Below, piece by piece: positions 49,761 through 58,716 of a stretch of 64,000 bases of DNA. A model generated the notes under the pieces. It ran no database searches and had not been told where the DNA came from. It worked only from the letters and a program-made list of their open reading frames with translations. Source of the DNA: Massilia sp. Mn16-1_5. GTDB taxonomy: Bacteria > Pseudomonadota > Gammaproteobacteria > Burkholderiales > Burkholderiaceae_D. How positions within the stretch are numbered: position 1 is the stretch's first letter; each line of letters begins with the position of its first letter. The stretch covers positions 186,001 through 250,000 of the forward strand of contig NZ_PPXQ01000009.1 of NCBI RefSeq assembly GCF_004798585.1. Direction: 5' to 3'. The position numbers were made by a program, and so were the translations under genes.

Positions 49761-51152
49761 TCAGCCCTTCAGGGTCTGTTCCAGCACGTGCAATTCGTGA
49801 TTGCACTCGGCATTTTTCTGGCGGTCGGCGGCGATCTTGCGCACTGCGTGCAGCACGGTCGTGTGGTCGCGGCCGCCGAACAGTTCTCCGATTTCCGGCA
49901 GACTCTTCTGCGTCAGCTCTTTCGCCAGATACATGGCGATCTGGCGCGGACGGGCGATGTTCGCCGGGCGCCGCTTCGAGTACATGTCGGCAACTTTGAT
50001 GTTGAAGAAGTCGGCGACCGTCTTCTGGATGTTTTCCACGGAGATCTGGCGGTTCTGTACCGACAGCAGGTCCTTCAGGGCTTCCTTCACGATGTCGATC
50101 GTGATGTCCTTGCCGTGGAAACGCGAGTACGCGAGGATCTTGCGCAGCGCGCCTTCCAGCTCGCGTACGTTCGAGCGCAAATGCTTCGCGACGAAGAACG
50201 CCACGTCATCCGACAAGACCACACCTTCCGATTGCGCCTTCTTCAAGAGAATCGCGACGCGCATTTCCAGTTCCGGCGGTTCGATCGCGACCGTCAGGCC
50301 GGAGTCGAAGCGCGAGATCAGGCGGTCGTCCATGCCGGTGATCTCTTTCGGATAGGTGTCCGAGGTAATGATGATCTGCTTTTTCGCCGCGATCAGCGCT
50401 TCGAACGCATAGAAGAACTCTTCCTGTGTACGGCTCTTACCGCCAAAGAACTGAATATCGTCGATCAGCAGCATATCGAGCGAGTGGTAATAGTGCTTGA
50501 AGTCGTCGAAGCCTTTACGTTGATAGGCGGTGACGACGTCGCGCACGTACTGCTCGGCGTGGATGTAGCGGATGCGGGCGCCCGGGTTGTCGACCATGAC
50601 CTGGTTGCCGATCGCATGGATCAAGTGAGTCTTACCGAGGCCGACGCCGCCGTAGAAGAACAGCGGGTTGTACGAGACGCCCGGGTTATTTGCCACTTGA
50701 ATGGCGGCGGCGCGCGCCAGCTGGTTGGCCTTACCGGTAACAAAACTGTCGAAAGTCAGGTCCGGGTTGATGCGGCTCTGCTCGCGCTTGGGCGAGTTGG
50801 CGATGTTCAGGTTCGGCTGCGGTTCCACGGACGGGCTCGACGGGCGCAGCTGGCCTTCGTTCGATGGCGCCGGGGCAGGGCGCACGGCGTCCGGCTTCTT
50901 CGCGGCGTTCAGGCGCGGGTCGAGCACGAATTGCACTTCGACCGGGGCTTCCCAGTATTGGCAGGCGAGCGCGGTGATGCGGTTGGCGAACTGCGTCTTC
51001 ACCCAGTCGAGCTTGAATCGGTTCGGCGCTGCAATGCGCAGCTTGCCGTCCTCGTAGTCGAGGGCGACGAGCGGTTTGATCCACGCGCTGTATTGTTGCG
51101 GCGTCAGCTCGAGCTCCAGTTGCGCGGAGGCGGTCTGCCAGAAGTTTTCCAT
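49761..51152 (-). CDS. dnaA: Chromosomal replication initiator DnaA
   Basis: A 463-residue AAA+ initiator. Domain I 1-75, a Pro-rich linker to about 125, AAA+ domain with Walker A GGVGLGKT (168-175), Walker B LLIDDIQF, and domain IV with the DNA-binding signature [13 protein letters not shown] (428-440). All are intact. The start is preceded by a -10-like TAAAAT at 51182-51187 with DnaA boxes near its -35 region, indicating autoregulation. Head of the leftward dnaA-dnaN-gyrB block. Confidence 0.98.
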   Translation of the reverse strand: MENFWQTASAQLELELTPQQYSAWIKPLVALDYEDGKLRIAAPNRFKLDWVKTQFANRITALACQYWEAPVEVQFVLDPRLNAAKKPDAVRPAPAPSNEGQLRPSSPSVEPQPNLNIANSPKREQSRINPDLTFDSFVTGKANQLARAAAIQVANNPGVSYNPLFFYGGVGLGKTHLIHAIGNQVMVDNPGARIRYIHAEQYVRDVVTAYQRKGFDDFKHYYHSLDMLLIDDIQFFGGKSRTQEEFFYAFEALIAAKKQIIITSDTYPKEITGMDDRLISRFDSGLTVAIEPPELEMRVAILLKKAQSEGVVLSDDVAFFVAKHLRSNVRELEGALRKILAYSRFHGKDITIDIVKEALKDLLSVQNRQISVENIQKTVADFFNIKVADMYSKRRPANIARPRQIAMYLAKELTQKSLPEIGELFGGRDHTTVLHAVRKIAADRQKNAECNHELHVLEQTLKG

Positions 51153-51181
51153 GTGTGCGGCTTATTGATACGTAACACGCT

Positions 51182-51187
51182 ATTTTA
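51182..51187 (-). promoter_or_regulatory. Candidate dnaA -10 element
   Basis: TAAAAT on the minus strand lies 30 bases before the dnaA ATG. The DnaA box at 51204-51212 lies where the -35 should be, so DnaA binding would block the promoter. Confidence 0.45.
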
Positions 51188-51203
51188 CCTGTTTACTGGC
51201 TAG

Positions 51204-51212
51204 TTATCCACA
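51204..51212 (+). promoter_or_regulatory. DnaA box, perfect match
   Basis: TTATCCACA, identical to the E. coli consensus. It overlaps the likely -35 region of dnaA. Confidence 0.8.
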
Positions 51213-51239
51213 GGTTGATCGGAGGTTTTGCGGAATCCT

Positions 51240-51248
51240 TGGGGATAA
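51240..51248 (-). promoter_or_regulatory. DnaA box, one mismatch
   Basis: TTATCCCCA on the minus strand, one base from the consensus. Confidence 0.5.
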
Positions 51249-51256
51249 AAACGAAG

Positions 51257-51265
51257 TTATCCATA
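51257..51265 (+). promoter_or_regulatory. DnaA box, one mismatch
   Basis: TTATCCATA on the plus strand, one base from the consensus and 44 bases from the perfect box. Confidence 0.55.
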
Positions 51266-51295
51266 CCACAAGAGCAACCGGAAACAACAGCCGCC

Positions 51296-51325
51296 TTGAC
51301 AGTCGGGTCGAAAATCGAGTCTAAT
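51296..51325 (+). promoter_or_regulatory. rpmH promoter
   Basis: TTGACA (51296-51301), an 18-base spacer and TCTAAT (51320-51325). The -35 is perfect and the -10 matches in 5 of 6 positions. Transcription would start near 51332, leaving a leader of about 165 bases to rpmH. Confidence 0.7.
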
Positions 51326-51498
51326 TCAGGGTTCCCTGTCCGCCCACCTGTCAGCCGAGCAATGTTGGTTGAGAAAATGCGGACTTAGCTGTGGCGTGAC
51401 GCTGGCTTAACACACTGCGAACTGTCATTGGCGCCGATTCCTGACGAGAAGACGTCAGACCCGATTTTGCATCCTATTTTGCTTTAAGCGAGACCACC

Positions 51499-51633
51499 AT
51501 GAAACGTACTTACCAACCTTCCGTCGTTCGTCGCAAGCGCACGCACGGCTTCCGCGCACGTATGGCTACCCGTGGTGGCCGTCAAGTCCTGAACGCACGC
51601 CGCGCCAAGGGCCGCAAGCGTCTGGCTGTCTAA
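51499..51633 (+). CDS. rpmH: Large ribosomal subunit protein bL34
   Basis: A 44-residue, highly basic ribosomal protein, [20 protein letters not shown] to ending GRKRLAV. Sequence and length are typical. It precedes rnpA by 30 bases, the conserved pairing that links ribosome and tRNA-processing expression. Start ATG 51499 has a weak site (GCGAGACC). Confidence 0.98.
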   Translation: MKRTYQPSVVRRKRTHGFRARMATRGGRQVLNARRAKGRKRLAV

Positions 51634-51663
51634 GCCAGCTCGCCTGATCCCCTGCGATCGGCC

Positions 51664-52077
51664 ATGACAGGCGAAGGTTCGCACGACTTCGCGCGCGCTC
51701 GGCGCATTTTAAAAACGGATGAGTTTTCATCCGTTTTTCGTTTGCGGCCAACGCAAAAATCCGCGCATTTCGTGTTGTACACGCGACCCAGCCCGCTGCC
51801 CCATGCGCGGCTGGGCATCGTCGCGGCCAAGCGCTTCGCGCCGCGCGCCGTCACCCGCAATACCATCAAGCGCGTCACGCGCGAACTGTTCCGCACCAAC
51901 GAACTTCAGTCCGTCGACTGCATCGTTCGCCTGGCGCGTCCGGTGAATACCAAGGACGGCCCGGCCACCAACAGCGCCTTGAAGCGCCTGCTGCATGCTG
52001 AACTGTCGCGCCTGTTGGCCAGTCAACGTCCACGCCGCCCCGCGGCAGGGTCGGCAACGTCAGCGCCGACGCCATGA
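51664..52077 (+). CDS. rnpA: Ribonuclease P protein component
   Basis: A 137-residue basic protein that assists the RNase P RNA in tRNA 5' maturation. [19 protein letters not shown] at the start and the RNR-type motif in [20 protein letters not shown] are family hallmarks (RNTIKR). The last 20 residues are Pro/Arg/Ala-rich and variable. The stop overlaps the yidD start (ATGA). No ribosome site is obvious. Confidence 0.96.
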   Translation: MTGEGSHDFARARRILKTDEFSSVFRLRPTQKSAHFVLYTRPSPLPHARLGIVAAKRFAPRAVTRNTIKRVTRELFRTNELQSVDCIVRLARPVNTKDGPATNSALKRLLHAELSRLLASQRPRRPAAGSATSAPTP

Positions 52078-52334
52078 AGACCCTGCTCATCTGGATCGTG
52101 CGAGTCTATAAACTCGTGCTGTCGCCGATGCTCGGGCAGAATTGCCGCTTTTATCCGTCCTGTTCCAGTTATGCCATCGAGGCGCTCCAGACCCATGGTG
52201 CGCTGCGCGGCAGCTGGCTGGCCGCGCGCCGCCTCGGCCGCTGCCATCCCTGGAACCCGGGCGGTGTCGATCCGGTGCCCCCAAGCGGGCACAAGAATTC
52301 CCACTCAGCCGCTTGCGGTTGCAACCACTCCTGA
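52074..52334 (+). CDS. yidD: Membrane protein insertion efficiency factor YidD
   Basis: An 86-residue amphipathic membrane-associated protein. [21 protein letters not shown] and [15 protein letters not shown] are the family blocks; cysteines of C-x5-C-x-x-Y are kept. The C-terminus [14 protein letters not shown] adds further Cys and His. Lies between rnpA (ATGA overlap) and yidC (11-base gap), as in most Gram-negatives. Confidence 0.95.
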   Translation: MKTLLIWIVRVYKLVLSPMLGQNCRFYPSCSSYAIEALQTHGALRGSWLAARRLGRCHPWNPGGVDPVPPSGHKNSHSAACGCNHS

Positions 52335-52345
52335 TCAATACCTCA

Positions 52346-54019
52346 ATGGAAATCAATAAACGTACCATTCTGTGGATTGTCTTCGCCGTCTCGCTTGTCG
52401 TCCTGTGGAACAACTGGATGGTGTCGAACGGTAAGCAGTCGATGTTCTCGCCCGCACCGCCGGCCAAGGTCGCTCAGGCACCCGCCAATACCGCCACCAA
52501 CACCACGACCGGTGTCCCGGCCGCGGGCGCCCAGCCGGGCACCGTGCCGGGCACGCCTGGCCAGCCGGCCGCGCCTGCACCCGTGCGCGCCGAACGCATC
52601 ACCGTCACCACCGACGTCGTGAAAGCCGAGATCGACACCCTGGGTGGCGTGATCCGCCGCCTCGAGCTGCTGAAATACCCTGACAGCCTGGATAAAACCA
52701 AGAACCAGGTCCTGTTCAACGTCGAGGGCAACAACATTTATCTGGGCCAGACCGGCCTGATCGGCTCGACCGCCGCCGGCGTCCTGCCGAACCACAACAC
52801 GCCATTCGTGGCGCGTCCCGGCCTGCGCACCCTGGATGGCGGCAACGTCGTGCAGGTCGTGCTCGACGCCGAGCAGGGTGGTGTGAAGCTGACCAAGACG
52901 CTGACCTTCAAACGCGGCGACTACGTGATCGACGTGCGTCACGACGTGACGAACCTGACCGCGGCGCCGGTCTCGCCTTCGCTCTACCTGCAACTGCAGC
53001 ACGACGGCAACAAGCCGCCGGGCGGTTCGTGGTTCATGCCGACCTTCGGCAGCCACCCGACCCTGTGGACCCCGGACGAGAAGTACAAGAAGGTCGAGTT
53101 CGAGAAGATCGAAAAGGGCACGGCCGAGCACGCAACCAAGGCCAACAACGGCTGGGTGGCGATGGCGCAGCACTTCTTCGTGTCGGCCTTCATTCCGACC
53201 GAAAACGCACCGCGCGACATCTTCACCAAGAAGCTGGCGACCAACCTGTACGCGATCGGCACCGTCCAGCCGCTGGGCGCCGTCGCGCCGGGCGCGACCG
53301 TCTCGAACACGGCGCGCCTGTACTCGGGCCCGCAGGACGAGAAGAAGCTGGAAGCGATCGCCCCTGGCCTGGAACTGGTCAAGGATTACGGCATGTTCGC
53401 GATCATTTCCAAGCCGCTGTTCTGGGTCATGGACCAGATTCACACGCTGCTGGGCAACTGGGGCTGGACCATCATCGCCTTCACCATCCTGATCAAGCTG
53501 GCCTTCTTCCCGCTGTCGGCCGCCGGCTACCGCAGCATGGCGAAGATGCGCGTGGTGACGCCGAAGATGCAGGCGATCCGCGAGCGCTTCAAGAACGACC
53601 CGATGAAGATGCAGCAGGCCACCATGGAGCTGTACAAGGCCGAGAAGATCAACCCGCTGGGCGGCTGCCTGCCGATCCTGGTGCAGATGCCGGTGTTCCT
53701 GGCCCTGTACTATGTGCTGCAGGCCTCGGTCGAGATGCGCGGCGCGCCGTGGGTGGGCTGGATCACCGACCTGACCCAGCCTGACCCGTTCTTCATCCTG
53801 CCGGTGCTGTACGCGATCTCGATGTTCGTCACGCAGAAGCTGAGCCCGCAGCCGGCCGACCCGATGCAGGCGAAGATGATGCTGTTCATGCCGCTGGCCT
53901 TCTCGGTCATGTTCGTGTTCTTCCCGTCGGGTCTGGTCCTGTACTGGGTGGTGAACAACCTGGTGTCGATTGCGCAGCAGTATGTGATCACCAAGAAGTA
54001 CGGTACGGCGACGAAGTAA
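52346..54019 (+). CDS. yidC: Membrane protein insertase YidC
   Basis: A 557-residue inner-membrane insertase. N-terminal TM (TILWIVFAVSLVVLWNNW), a Pro/Ala-rich linker (45-90), a periplasmic beta-sandwich (90-340) and five C-terminal core helices with the conserved ends of YidC/Oxa1 including MQKLSPQPADPMQAKMM-like FVTQKLSPQPADPMQ and LYWVVNNLVSIAQQ. The positively charged Arg in the hydrophilic groove is in AAGYRSMAKMR. ATG 52346 starts the typical MEINKRTILW. Followed by an intrinsic terminator. Confidence 0.97.
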   Translation: MEINKRTILWIVFAVSLVVLWNNWMVSNGKQSMFSPAPPAKVAQAPANTATNTTTGVPAAGAQPGTVPGTPGQPAAPAPVRAERITVTTDVVKAEIDTLGGVIRRLELLKYPDSLDKTKNQVLFNVEGNNIYLGQTGLIGSTAAGVLPNHNTPFVARPGLRTLDGGNVVQVVLDAEQGGVKLTKTLTFKRGDYVIDVRHDVTNLTAAPVSPSLYLQLQHDGNKPPGGSWFMPTFGSHPTLWTPDEKYKKVEFEKIEKGTAEHATKANNGWVAMAQHFFVSAFIPTENAPRDIFTKKLATNLYAIGTVQPLGAVAPGATVSNTARLYSGPQDEKKLEAIAPGLELVKDYGMFAIISKPLFWVMDQIHTLLGNWGWTIIAFTILIKLAFFPLSAAGYRSMAKMRVVTPKMQAIRERFKNDPMKMQQATMELYKAEKINPLGGCLPILVQMPVFLALYYVLQASVEMRGAPWVGWITDLTQPDPFFILPVLYAISMFVTQKLSPQPADPMQAKMMLFMPLAFSVMFVFFPSGLVLYWVVNNLVSIAQQYVITKKYGTATK

Positions 54020-54036
54020 GCTGTTCCGTAGCTGAC

Positions 54037-54065
54037 AAAAGCCCGTGCATGTCACGGGCTTTTTT
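54037..54065 (+). terminator. Intrinsic terminator after yidC
   Basis: GCCCGTG (54041-54047), a 5-base loop, CACGGGC (54053-54059) and TTTTTT. It ends the rpmH-rnpA-yidD-yidC transcript 20 bases past the yidC stop. Confidence 0.9.
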
Positions 54066-54085
54066 ATTTGTTAACCGATGCGTAA

Positions 54086-54230
54086 CGTAGGGTGGGCATG
54101 CCCACGCGTTGACGTGTTCGTCAAACATCGTATCGTTGCTGCACACTACCTGTATCAAAGGTCGGGCGCTGGACCGTAGCAGCGCTATCACATCTCATCT
54201 GGTGAACCGCGTGGGCATGCCCACCCTACG
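54086..54230. repeat. Dispersed palindromic repeat, copy 3: inverted pair of 23-base arms
   Basis: 54086-54108 and 54208-54230 are perfect reverse complements over 23 bases, each with the inner palindrome GTGGGCATGCCCAC. The 99-base interior carries no gene. The ends read CGTAGGGTGG and CCACCCTACG, as in copies 1, 2 and 4. Arrangement resembles a two-unit bacterial interspersed mosaic element. Confidence 0.85.
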
Positions 54231-54283
54231 GCGCGCAACTGCTAACGATTATTCACTGAAGCAGCTGCCTCGCATAAATCATC

Positions 54284-54289
54284 TACAAT
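54284..54289 (+). promoter_or_regulatory. Candidate -10 element for mnmE
   Basis: TACAAT (5 of 6 matches) overlaps the ATG at 54288. A transcript beginning about 7 bases later would start at or near the second ATG (54297), so the mRNA could be leaderless. The -35 is weak. Confidence 0.4.
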
Positions 54290-54296
54290 GCGCCCC

Positions 54297-55676
54297 ATGA
54301 AGCTAGATACCTCTCCCATCGCGGCGATCGCCACCGCCCCCGGCCGCGGCGGCATCGGCGTGGTCCGCGCCTCCGGTAAATCGCTCGGTCCCCTGATCGA
54401 GTCGCTGTTCCCCGACACCAAACTGGCGCCGCGCCACGCGACCTATATTCCGTTCAAGTCCGGCGACGGCAGCGTCATCGACCAGGGCCTGGCCCTGTAC
54501 TTCAAGGCACCGCATTCCTACACCGGCGAAGACGTGCTCGAGCTGCAGGGCCACGGCGGTCCGGTCGTGCTGCAGATGCTGTTATCCCGCGTGCTGGAAG
54601 CGGGCCGTGAACACGGCCTGCGCCTGGCCGAGCCGGGCGAATTCACGCGCCGCGCCTACCTGAACGACAAGCTCGACCTGGCCCAGGCCGAGGCCGTGGC
54701 CGACCTGATCGACGCCTCTACCGAGGCGGCGGCGAAATCGGCATCCCAGTCGCTGTCGGGCGCCTTTTCGCAAGTCGTGCACCGCCTGGTCGAGCAGACC
54801 ATCAACCTGCGCATGCTGGTCGAGGCGACCCTGGACTTCCCGGAAGAGGAAATCGATTTCCTCGAAAAATCGAACGCGCGTGGGCAACTGGCCGGCATCA
54901 TCGAGTCGCTGGAGCACGTGTTCCGCCAGGCGGCGCAGGGCGCGCTGTTGCGCGAAGGATTGAATGTGGTGCTGGTCGGCCAGCCGAACGTGGGTAAATC
55001 CTCGCTGCTGAACGCGCTGGCCGGTGCCGAGGTCGCGATCGTCACCCCGATCGCCGGCACTACGCGCGACAAGGTCAGCGAGACGATCCAGATCGAGGGC
55101 ATCCCGCTGAACATCATCGACACCGCCGGCATTCGCGCGATCGACGAGGGCATCGACGTGGTCGAGCGCATCGGCATCGAGCGCACCTGGGGAGAGGTCG
55201 GCAAGGCCGACGTGATCCTGCATCTGCTGGACGCCAACCTCGGTCCGAGCGCGGCCGACGAAACCATCGTCGCCGCCTTCCCGGCCGGGGTGCCGGTGGT
55301 GCGCGTCTGGAACAAGATCGATTTGTCGGGCCACCGTGCAGTGGTCGAAACCGCGCCGGACGCGACCCACATCTATTTGTCGGCCAACGAAAAGACCGGC
55401 ATCGACCTGCTGCGCGCGGAGTTGCTGCGCATCGCCGGCTGGCAGCAGACCGGCGAATCGCTGTATCTCGCGCGCGAACGCCACCTGATCGCCTTGCGTG
55501 GCGCACGCCAGCACCTGGATGTGGCGGCCCAGCATGCGGCGCAGGACGACCAGTCGCTCGATTTATTTGCCGAGGAGCTGCGCCTGGCGCAGGATCAGCT
55601 GTCCAGCATTACCGGCGAGTTCACGCCGGACGATTTGTTGGGCGTGATCTTCAGCCGCTTCTGCATCGGCAAATAA
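54297..55676 (+). CDS. mnmE: tRNA modification GTPase MnmE
   Basis: A 459-residue GTPase which with MnmG adds the aminomethyl group of wobble-uridine 5-(carboxymethyl)aminomethyl modification. N-domain with [14 protein letters not shown]1 [11 protein letters not shown]2/G3 [10 protein letters not shown] and DTAGIR, G4 NKID; and the C-terminal FCIGK containing the catalytic Cys. ATG 54297 is used; ATG at 54288 is three codons longer but overlaps the putative -10. Follows yidC across the repeat pair, as in classical origin-region order. Confidence 0.96.
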   Translation: MKLDTSPIAAIATAPGRGGIGVVRASGKSLGPLIESLFPDTKLAPRHATYIPFKSGDGSVIDQGLALYFKAPHSYTGEDVLELQGHGGPVVLQMLLSRVLEAGREHGLRLAEPGEFTRRAYLNDKLDLAQAEAVADLIDASTEAAAKSASQSLSGAFSQVVHRLVEQTINLRMLVEATLDFPEEEIDFLEKSNARGQLAGIIESLEHVFRQAAQGALLREGLNVVLVGQPNVGKSSLLNALAGAEVAIVTPIAGTTRDKVSETIQIEGIPLNIIDTAGIRAIDEGIDVVERIGIERTWGEVGKADVILHLLDANLGPSAADETIVAAFPAGVPVVRVWNKIDLSGHRAVVETAPDATHIYLSANEKTGIDLLRAELLRIAGWQQTGESLYLARERHLIALRGARQHLDVAAQHAAQDDQSLDLFAEELRLAQDQLSSITGEFTPDDLLGVIFSRFCIGK

Positions 55677-55681
55677 GCGTT

Positions 55682-55733
55682 GAATGTAGCGTGGAGTCGG
55701 GAGCGGTACGCCGCCCGCTCCACCCTACATAAA
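55682..55733. repeat. Dispersed palindromic repeat, copy 4
   Basis: GTAGCGTGGAG near the left end pairs with CTCCACCCTAC near the right end with one mismatch in 11. It lies just past mnmE and ends in the same CCACCCTAC as copies 1 to 3. Confidence 0.65.
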
Positions 55734-55785
55734 CACCGGTTCAGCCAGCCCATGCTACCCTTGAGCCCGAACCCAAGGAGCCGGC

Positions 55786-56364
55786 ATGACCCAACACGCA
55801 CCCCTGCGCGCGCGACGCGCTTTCCTCATCGCTTCGACCCTGGTCGCGACCGCCACCCTGAGCTCCTGCGCCAGCCTCCTCGGCCCGCGCGAAGTCGACA
55901 TTCCACTGCATAAGCTGCAGGCCAGCCTCGACCGCCGCTTCCCGATGGATAACCGCCTGCTGGAACTGTTCGACCTGCGCCTGTCGCGTCCGCAGCTGGC
56001 GGTGCTGCCAAACGACCGGGTGGCCTTGACGGTCGACGCCAGCGTGGCCCAGTCCTTCCTGCGCAATCCTCTGGCCGGCTCGCTGGCCTTCTCGGGCCGG
56101 CTGGTTGTAGACCAGGCGCGCAGCGGCGTCTTCCTGGCCGAGCCGCGCCTGGAGCGTTTTGCCATCAGCGGCATCGACGAGTCGGTCAGCCGCCAATTGT
56201 CGCGTGCGGCGAACGTCGTGCTGGAGAGGGCGATCCTCGATATTCCGGTCTACAGTTTCCGCATGGACGAGTTGCGCTATGCCGGCGTCCAGTACACGCC
56301 GACCCGGATCGCCACCACGTCGAACGGCCTGCGCGTCTCCTTGGAACCGCTACAGCAACGCTGA
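55786..56364 (+). CDS. DUF1439 lipoprotein
   Basis: A 192-residue predicted outer-membrane lipoprotein with signal RRAFLIASTLVATATLSSC (lipobox LSSC). REVDIPLHKLQASLDRRFP is the DUF1439 start (YceB-like), and the remainder is a TULIP-like beta-rich domain. AAGGAG lies 6 bases before ATG 55786. No neighbours in operon. Role uncertain; TULIP domains bind lipids or hydrophobic molecules. Confidence 0.85.
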   Translation: MTQHAPLRARRAFLIASTLVATATLSSCASLLGPREVDIPLHKLQASLDRRFPMDNRLLELFDLRLSRPQLAVLPNDRVALTVDASVAQSFLRNPLAGSLAFSGRLVVDQARSGVFLAEPRLERFAISGIDESVSRQLSRAANVVLERAILDIPVYSFRMDELRYAGVQYTPTRIATTSNGLRVSLEPLQQR

Positions 56365-56702
56365 ACGGCACGCCCGCGCTGTTACAAAATCTCGCAAGAA
56401 AACGTCCGCGCACGATTGGCGCGCAGCCGGAATGCATTATCAATACTGCTATGATTTCCGCAGCTGACATCGCTTTTTACGGCTGCACAGCAGCAGCCAA
56501 GCGATCTGTTGCAGGCTTGCCGCAAGCGTTAAATCGTCCGTAAAACGACGTTGCGGCTGCGCCGTGTTAAGCGCACACTGATCTGCGTAACGGCTGTGGC
56601 AGCGCTGCCGCATCGGAATAGCCCATTGCGATTGCTCATGCCCGGGATGTTCCACTACAGTAATCTTGCTTGACGATTTACATGCTGCCGTAGGGGGGGA
56701 CC
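56365..56702. other. 338-bp intergenic region
   Basis: No plausible coding frame or stable terminator. A TATGAT string near 56450 and other A/T clusters could be promoters for a small RNA or for the downstream small gene, but nothing decisive is visible. The end has a run of seven G's (56692-56698), a possible ribosome site for the next gene. Confidence 0.4.
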
Positions 56703-56909
56703 TTGGAAACGATACAAGACAGTATGATGAATGAAGGCGGCGCATCCGATTCGTTGCCCGCCGCCGCAGTGCAAGCCAGGCCATCGCGCGTGAGCCTGCC
56801 GCCGAAGGGTTCATGCTGGTACTGCGACAAGCCGGTCGACAGCGTGCGCCGTTTTTGCGGCAAGGACTGCACCGACGCGTTCGACGAAGAAGCCGAATAC
56901 ACGCGCTGA
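56703..56909 (+). CDS. Small zinc-ribbon-like protein
   Basis: A 68-residue protein with the four-Cys motif C-x2-C-x10-C-x3-C in CWYCDKPVDSVRRFCGKDC, consistent with one zinc. The listed start is TTG 56703, with the G-run just upstream; the ATG pair at 56724 and 56727 is an alternative start giving 61 residues. Similar small zinc ribbons with a C-terminal acidic tail are found in Burkholderiales. Function unknown. Confidence 0.65.
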   Translation: METIQDSMMNEGGASDSLPAAAVQARPSRVSLPPKGSCWYCDKPVDSVRRFCGKDCTDAFDEEAEYTR

Positions 56910-56934
56910 GCGCGCGCTTTTCTCGTATTCTCCG

Positions 56935-57558
56935 CTAGCCGCCGGCAGCTCCGTCCTGCCGGTCGAGCAGCGCCAGAGCGCGTTCATAATCGAACTCCAC
57001 CACCGCCGCGCTCAGTTCCTCGACTCCCCGCTGTCCCAAATGCGCCGCCAGCTCGCTGTGCGCCGCGGCTACCAGCTCGACCGCCGCACCGTCGCCGATG
57101 TCGAGCATGGCGCGCAGGCGGGCCAGGCTGCCGCTGCTCGCGGGCTGCGTGGCCGGCGGCGTTTCCGTTTCCGGCAGCACCATGCCATCGAGTTCGCGCA
57201 GGACCTCGGTCAGCGCGGCGTCCAGCCGGGCCAGCAGCGCGTCGATGCCGCCGGCGCCATCGCGCAGCGCCGTTTCCAGCGCCAGTGCCGCCGTGTGCAG
57301 GGCAGGGGCTTCGATCATCCCGGCCGCGCCCTTGAGCGTATGCGCGAGGCGCCGCGCCTGGAGTGCGTTGCCGGCATCGAGCGCCGCGCGGATGGCGAGC
57401 ACGGTCTTGCGGTAGTCGTGGCGAAAGCGCGCGAGCGCGCGCAGGTAGATTGCGCGGTTGCCCATCAGGCGTTCGACGCCGGCCTCGATGTCGAGGACCG
57501 GCGCCGCGTGCGTCGGATCAGTAGAAGATGACAGCGGGCCGGGTGCGTGGGGCGTCAT
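56935..57558 (-). CDS. Hpt domain phosphotransfer protein
   Basis: A 207-residue cytoplasmic protein with a histidine phosphotransfer domain: His73 in LAHTLKGAAGMI, preceded by a helical bundle. The C-terminal 75 residues are another helical region with no named domain. Its stop and start do not overlap other genes. It could serve the hybrid kinase at 32997, but that is 20 kb away and unproven. Confidence 0.85.
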   Translation of the reverse strand: MTPHAPGPLSSSTDPTHAAPVLDIEAGVERLMGNRAIYLRALARFRHDYRKTVLAIRAALDAGNALQARRLAHTLKGAAGMIEAPALHTAALALETALRDGAGGIDALLARLDAALTEVLRELDGMVLPETETPPATQPASSGSLARLRAMLDIGDGAAVELVAAAHSELAAHLGQRGVEELSAAVVEFDYERALALLDRQDGAAGG

Positions 57559-57561
57559 CCG

Positions 57562-58593
57562 TCAGCGGGTGGTGAACGACCAGGCGCGGGTGACGGCGCT
57601 GTTGCCGACGGTGCCGTTGAAGCTGACGTCATACACGGTGTTCGCCGCCAGCGCGGCCAGCGGAACGATGGCCGCCGACGAGGTGCCGGTATGGGTGTCG
57701 TTCGCATTCGTCAGCAGGCGCACGGCCAGGTCGCTGCCGCCGCGCGGACGTACCGTAAAACTGTTCACGCGGATCGTCAGGTCGATGTTCGCGTGCACGC
57801 TGATCGGGTAGCCGACTTCGTTACGGTCCGGCACCGGATCGGGCGACTCGGTATCGCTGAAGAAGTTGCGTGGAACGGCCGTCTGGCCATTGAAGGGCCA
57901 GACCGCGACCTGGCCGCTGGCCAGGCCTGCGCCATAGCCATTGTTCGCCGTGAAGTTGGCCGTGAAGTAGTTATAACCCTGCGCGGTCGTGGCTGCGCCG
58001 GTGCCGATTTCCTTGAATACCGGCTCGAAGATGACGAAGCGGTGGTACACCGCCGTGATCAGTTCCTCGGCCATGTACTGGCCCGAGCCGTTGCTGGTGG
58101 CCGAGATGACTTCACCGTAGGCGCGCGAGGCGCGGGTATTGAACACATAGCCGGCGGCGGCGAGGCGGGCGGCCACATCCACGCCCGTGAAGCCTTGCTT
58201 GCCCGACTCTTCGTCGTGGGTGATGGTGTTGTTGAGGCGTTGGTAATCCGAGTGATTCTGGGCGGCGCGGTCGATGAAGCTGTTCTGGGTAAGCGTCGTC
58301 ATGCCGACCTGGCTGCGGCGGTAATTGATCCATTCGCGGCCGTCGAGGGCAATATTGCCGGTGGCGAGCGGCGCGCCTGCGCCGCCGATGGGGGACGTAT
58401 TCGGGACGCTGGGCGGCGGCGTGAGCGGATTCGGATTGGTCGTCGGCGAGGTCGGGTTGGCTGGGGTGCTCGGCGTGTCCGCGACGGGTGCGGGCGTCGA
58501 GCTTTCTCCTCCGCCACCACCGCCGCACGCGCTCAGTGCCGCCGCAGCGATGCAGCCGGCTAGTATCGCCTTCGCGCGAAGGAATTCGCTCAT
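57562..58593 (-). CDS. CAP-domain lipoprotein
   Basis: A 343-residue lipoprotein, lipobox LSAC then a Gly run, a Pro/Thr-rich linker (31-75) and a CAP/SCP domain (80-220) with the usual W-N-x-x-R-S-type start NYRRSQVGM and HSDYQRLNN plus H-D-E-E-S. A C-terminal beta-rich domain of 110 residues resembles a Big-like or SLH-type fold. ATG 58591-58593 has AGGAGT upstream. Starts 3 bases downstream of the Hpt start codon's upstream neighbour, so the two may be co-transcribed. Confidence 0.82.
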   Translation of the reverse strand: MSEFLRAKAILAGCIAAAALSACGGGGGGESSTPAPVADTPSTPANPTSPTTNPNPLTPPPSVPNTSPIGGAGAPLATGNIALDGREWINYRRSQVGMTTLTQNSFIDRAAQNHSDYQRLNNTITHDEESGKQGFTGVDVAARLAAAGYVFNTRASRAYGEVISATSNGSGQYMAEELITAVYHRFVIFEPVFKEIGTGAATTAQGYNYFTANFTANNGYGAGLASGQVAVWPFNGQTAVPRNFFSDTESPDPVPDRNEVGYPISVHANIDLTIRVNSFTVRPRGGSDLAVRLLTNANDTHTGTSSAAIVPLAALAANTVYDVSFNGTVGNSAVTRAWSFTTR

Positions 58594-58695
58594 CCGTATA
58601 CTCCTGATTCTAATCAACGCCGAAAACGCACATTCTAGGCCAAATCGAATATGTACGACGGCTGGCTCCGTGCGCGACCGGGCTCCTGCGCACTG

Positions 58696-58701
58696 TAGAA
58701 T
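58696..58701 (+). promoter_or_regulatory. Candidate -10 element for pssA
   Basis: TAGAAT is 15 bases before the first TTG of pssA and 30 before the second. No -35 match was found. Confidence 0.4.
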
Positions 58702-58716
58702 AGGGCCATCATCCTT

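Larger units (their letters stand above)
51153..51498. other. Candidate replication origin (oriC) between dnaA and rpmH
   Basis: This 346-base divergent gap contains three DnaA-box-like 9-mers within 62 bases and moderately AT-rich stretches. Flanking genes point away on both sides, as usual for oriC in many bacteria. A classical origin has more boxes and an AT-rich unwinding element; only three boxes are seen here, so a larger origin may include other intergenic spaces. Confidence 0.55.

Noticed and set aside
52343..54055. Long open frame antisense to yidC
   Set aside because: Shadow frame with Arg/His/Gln-rich translation.
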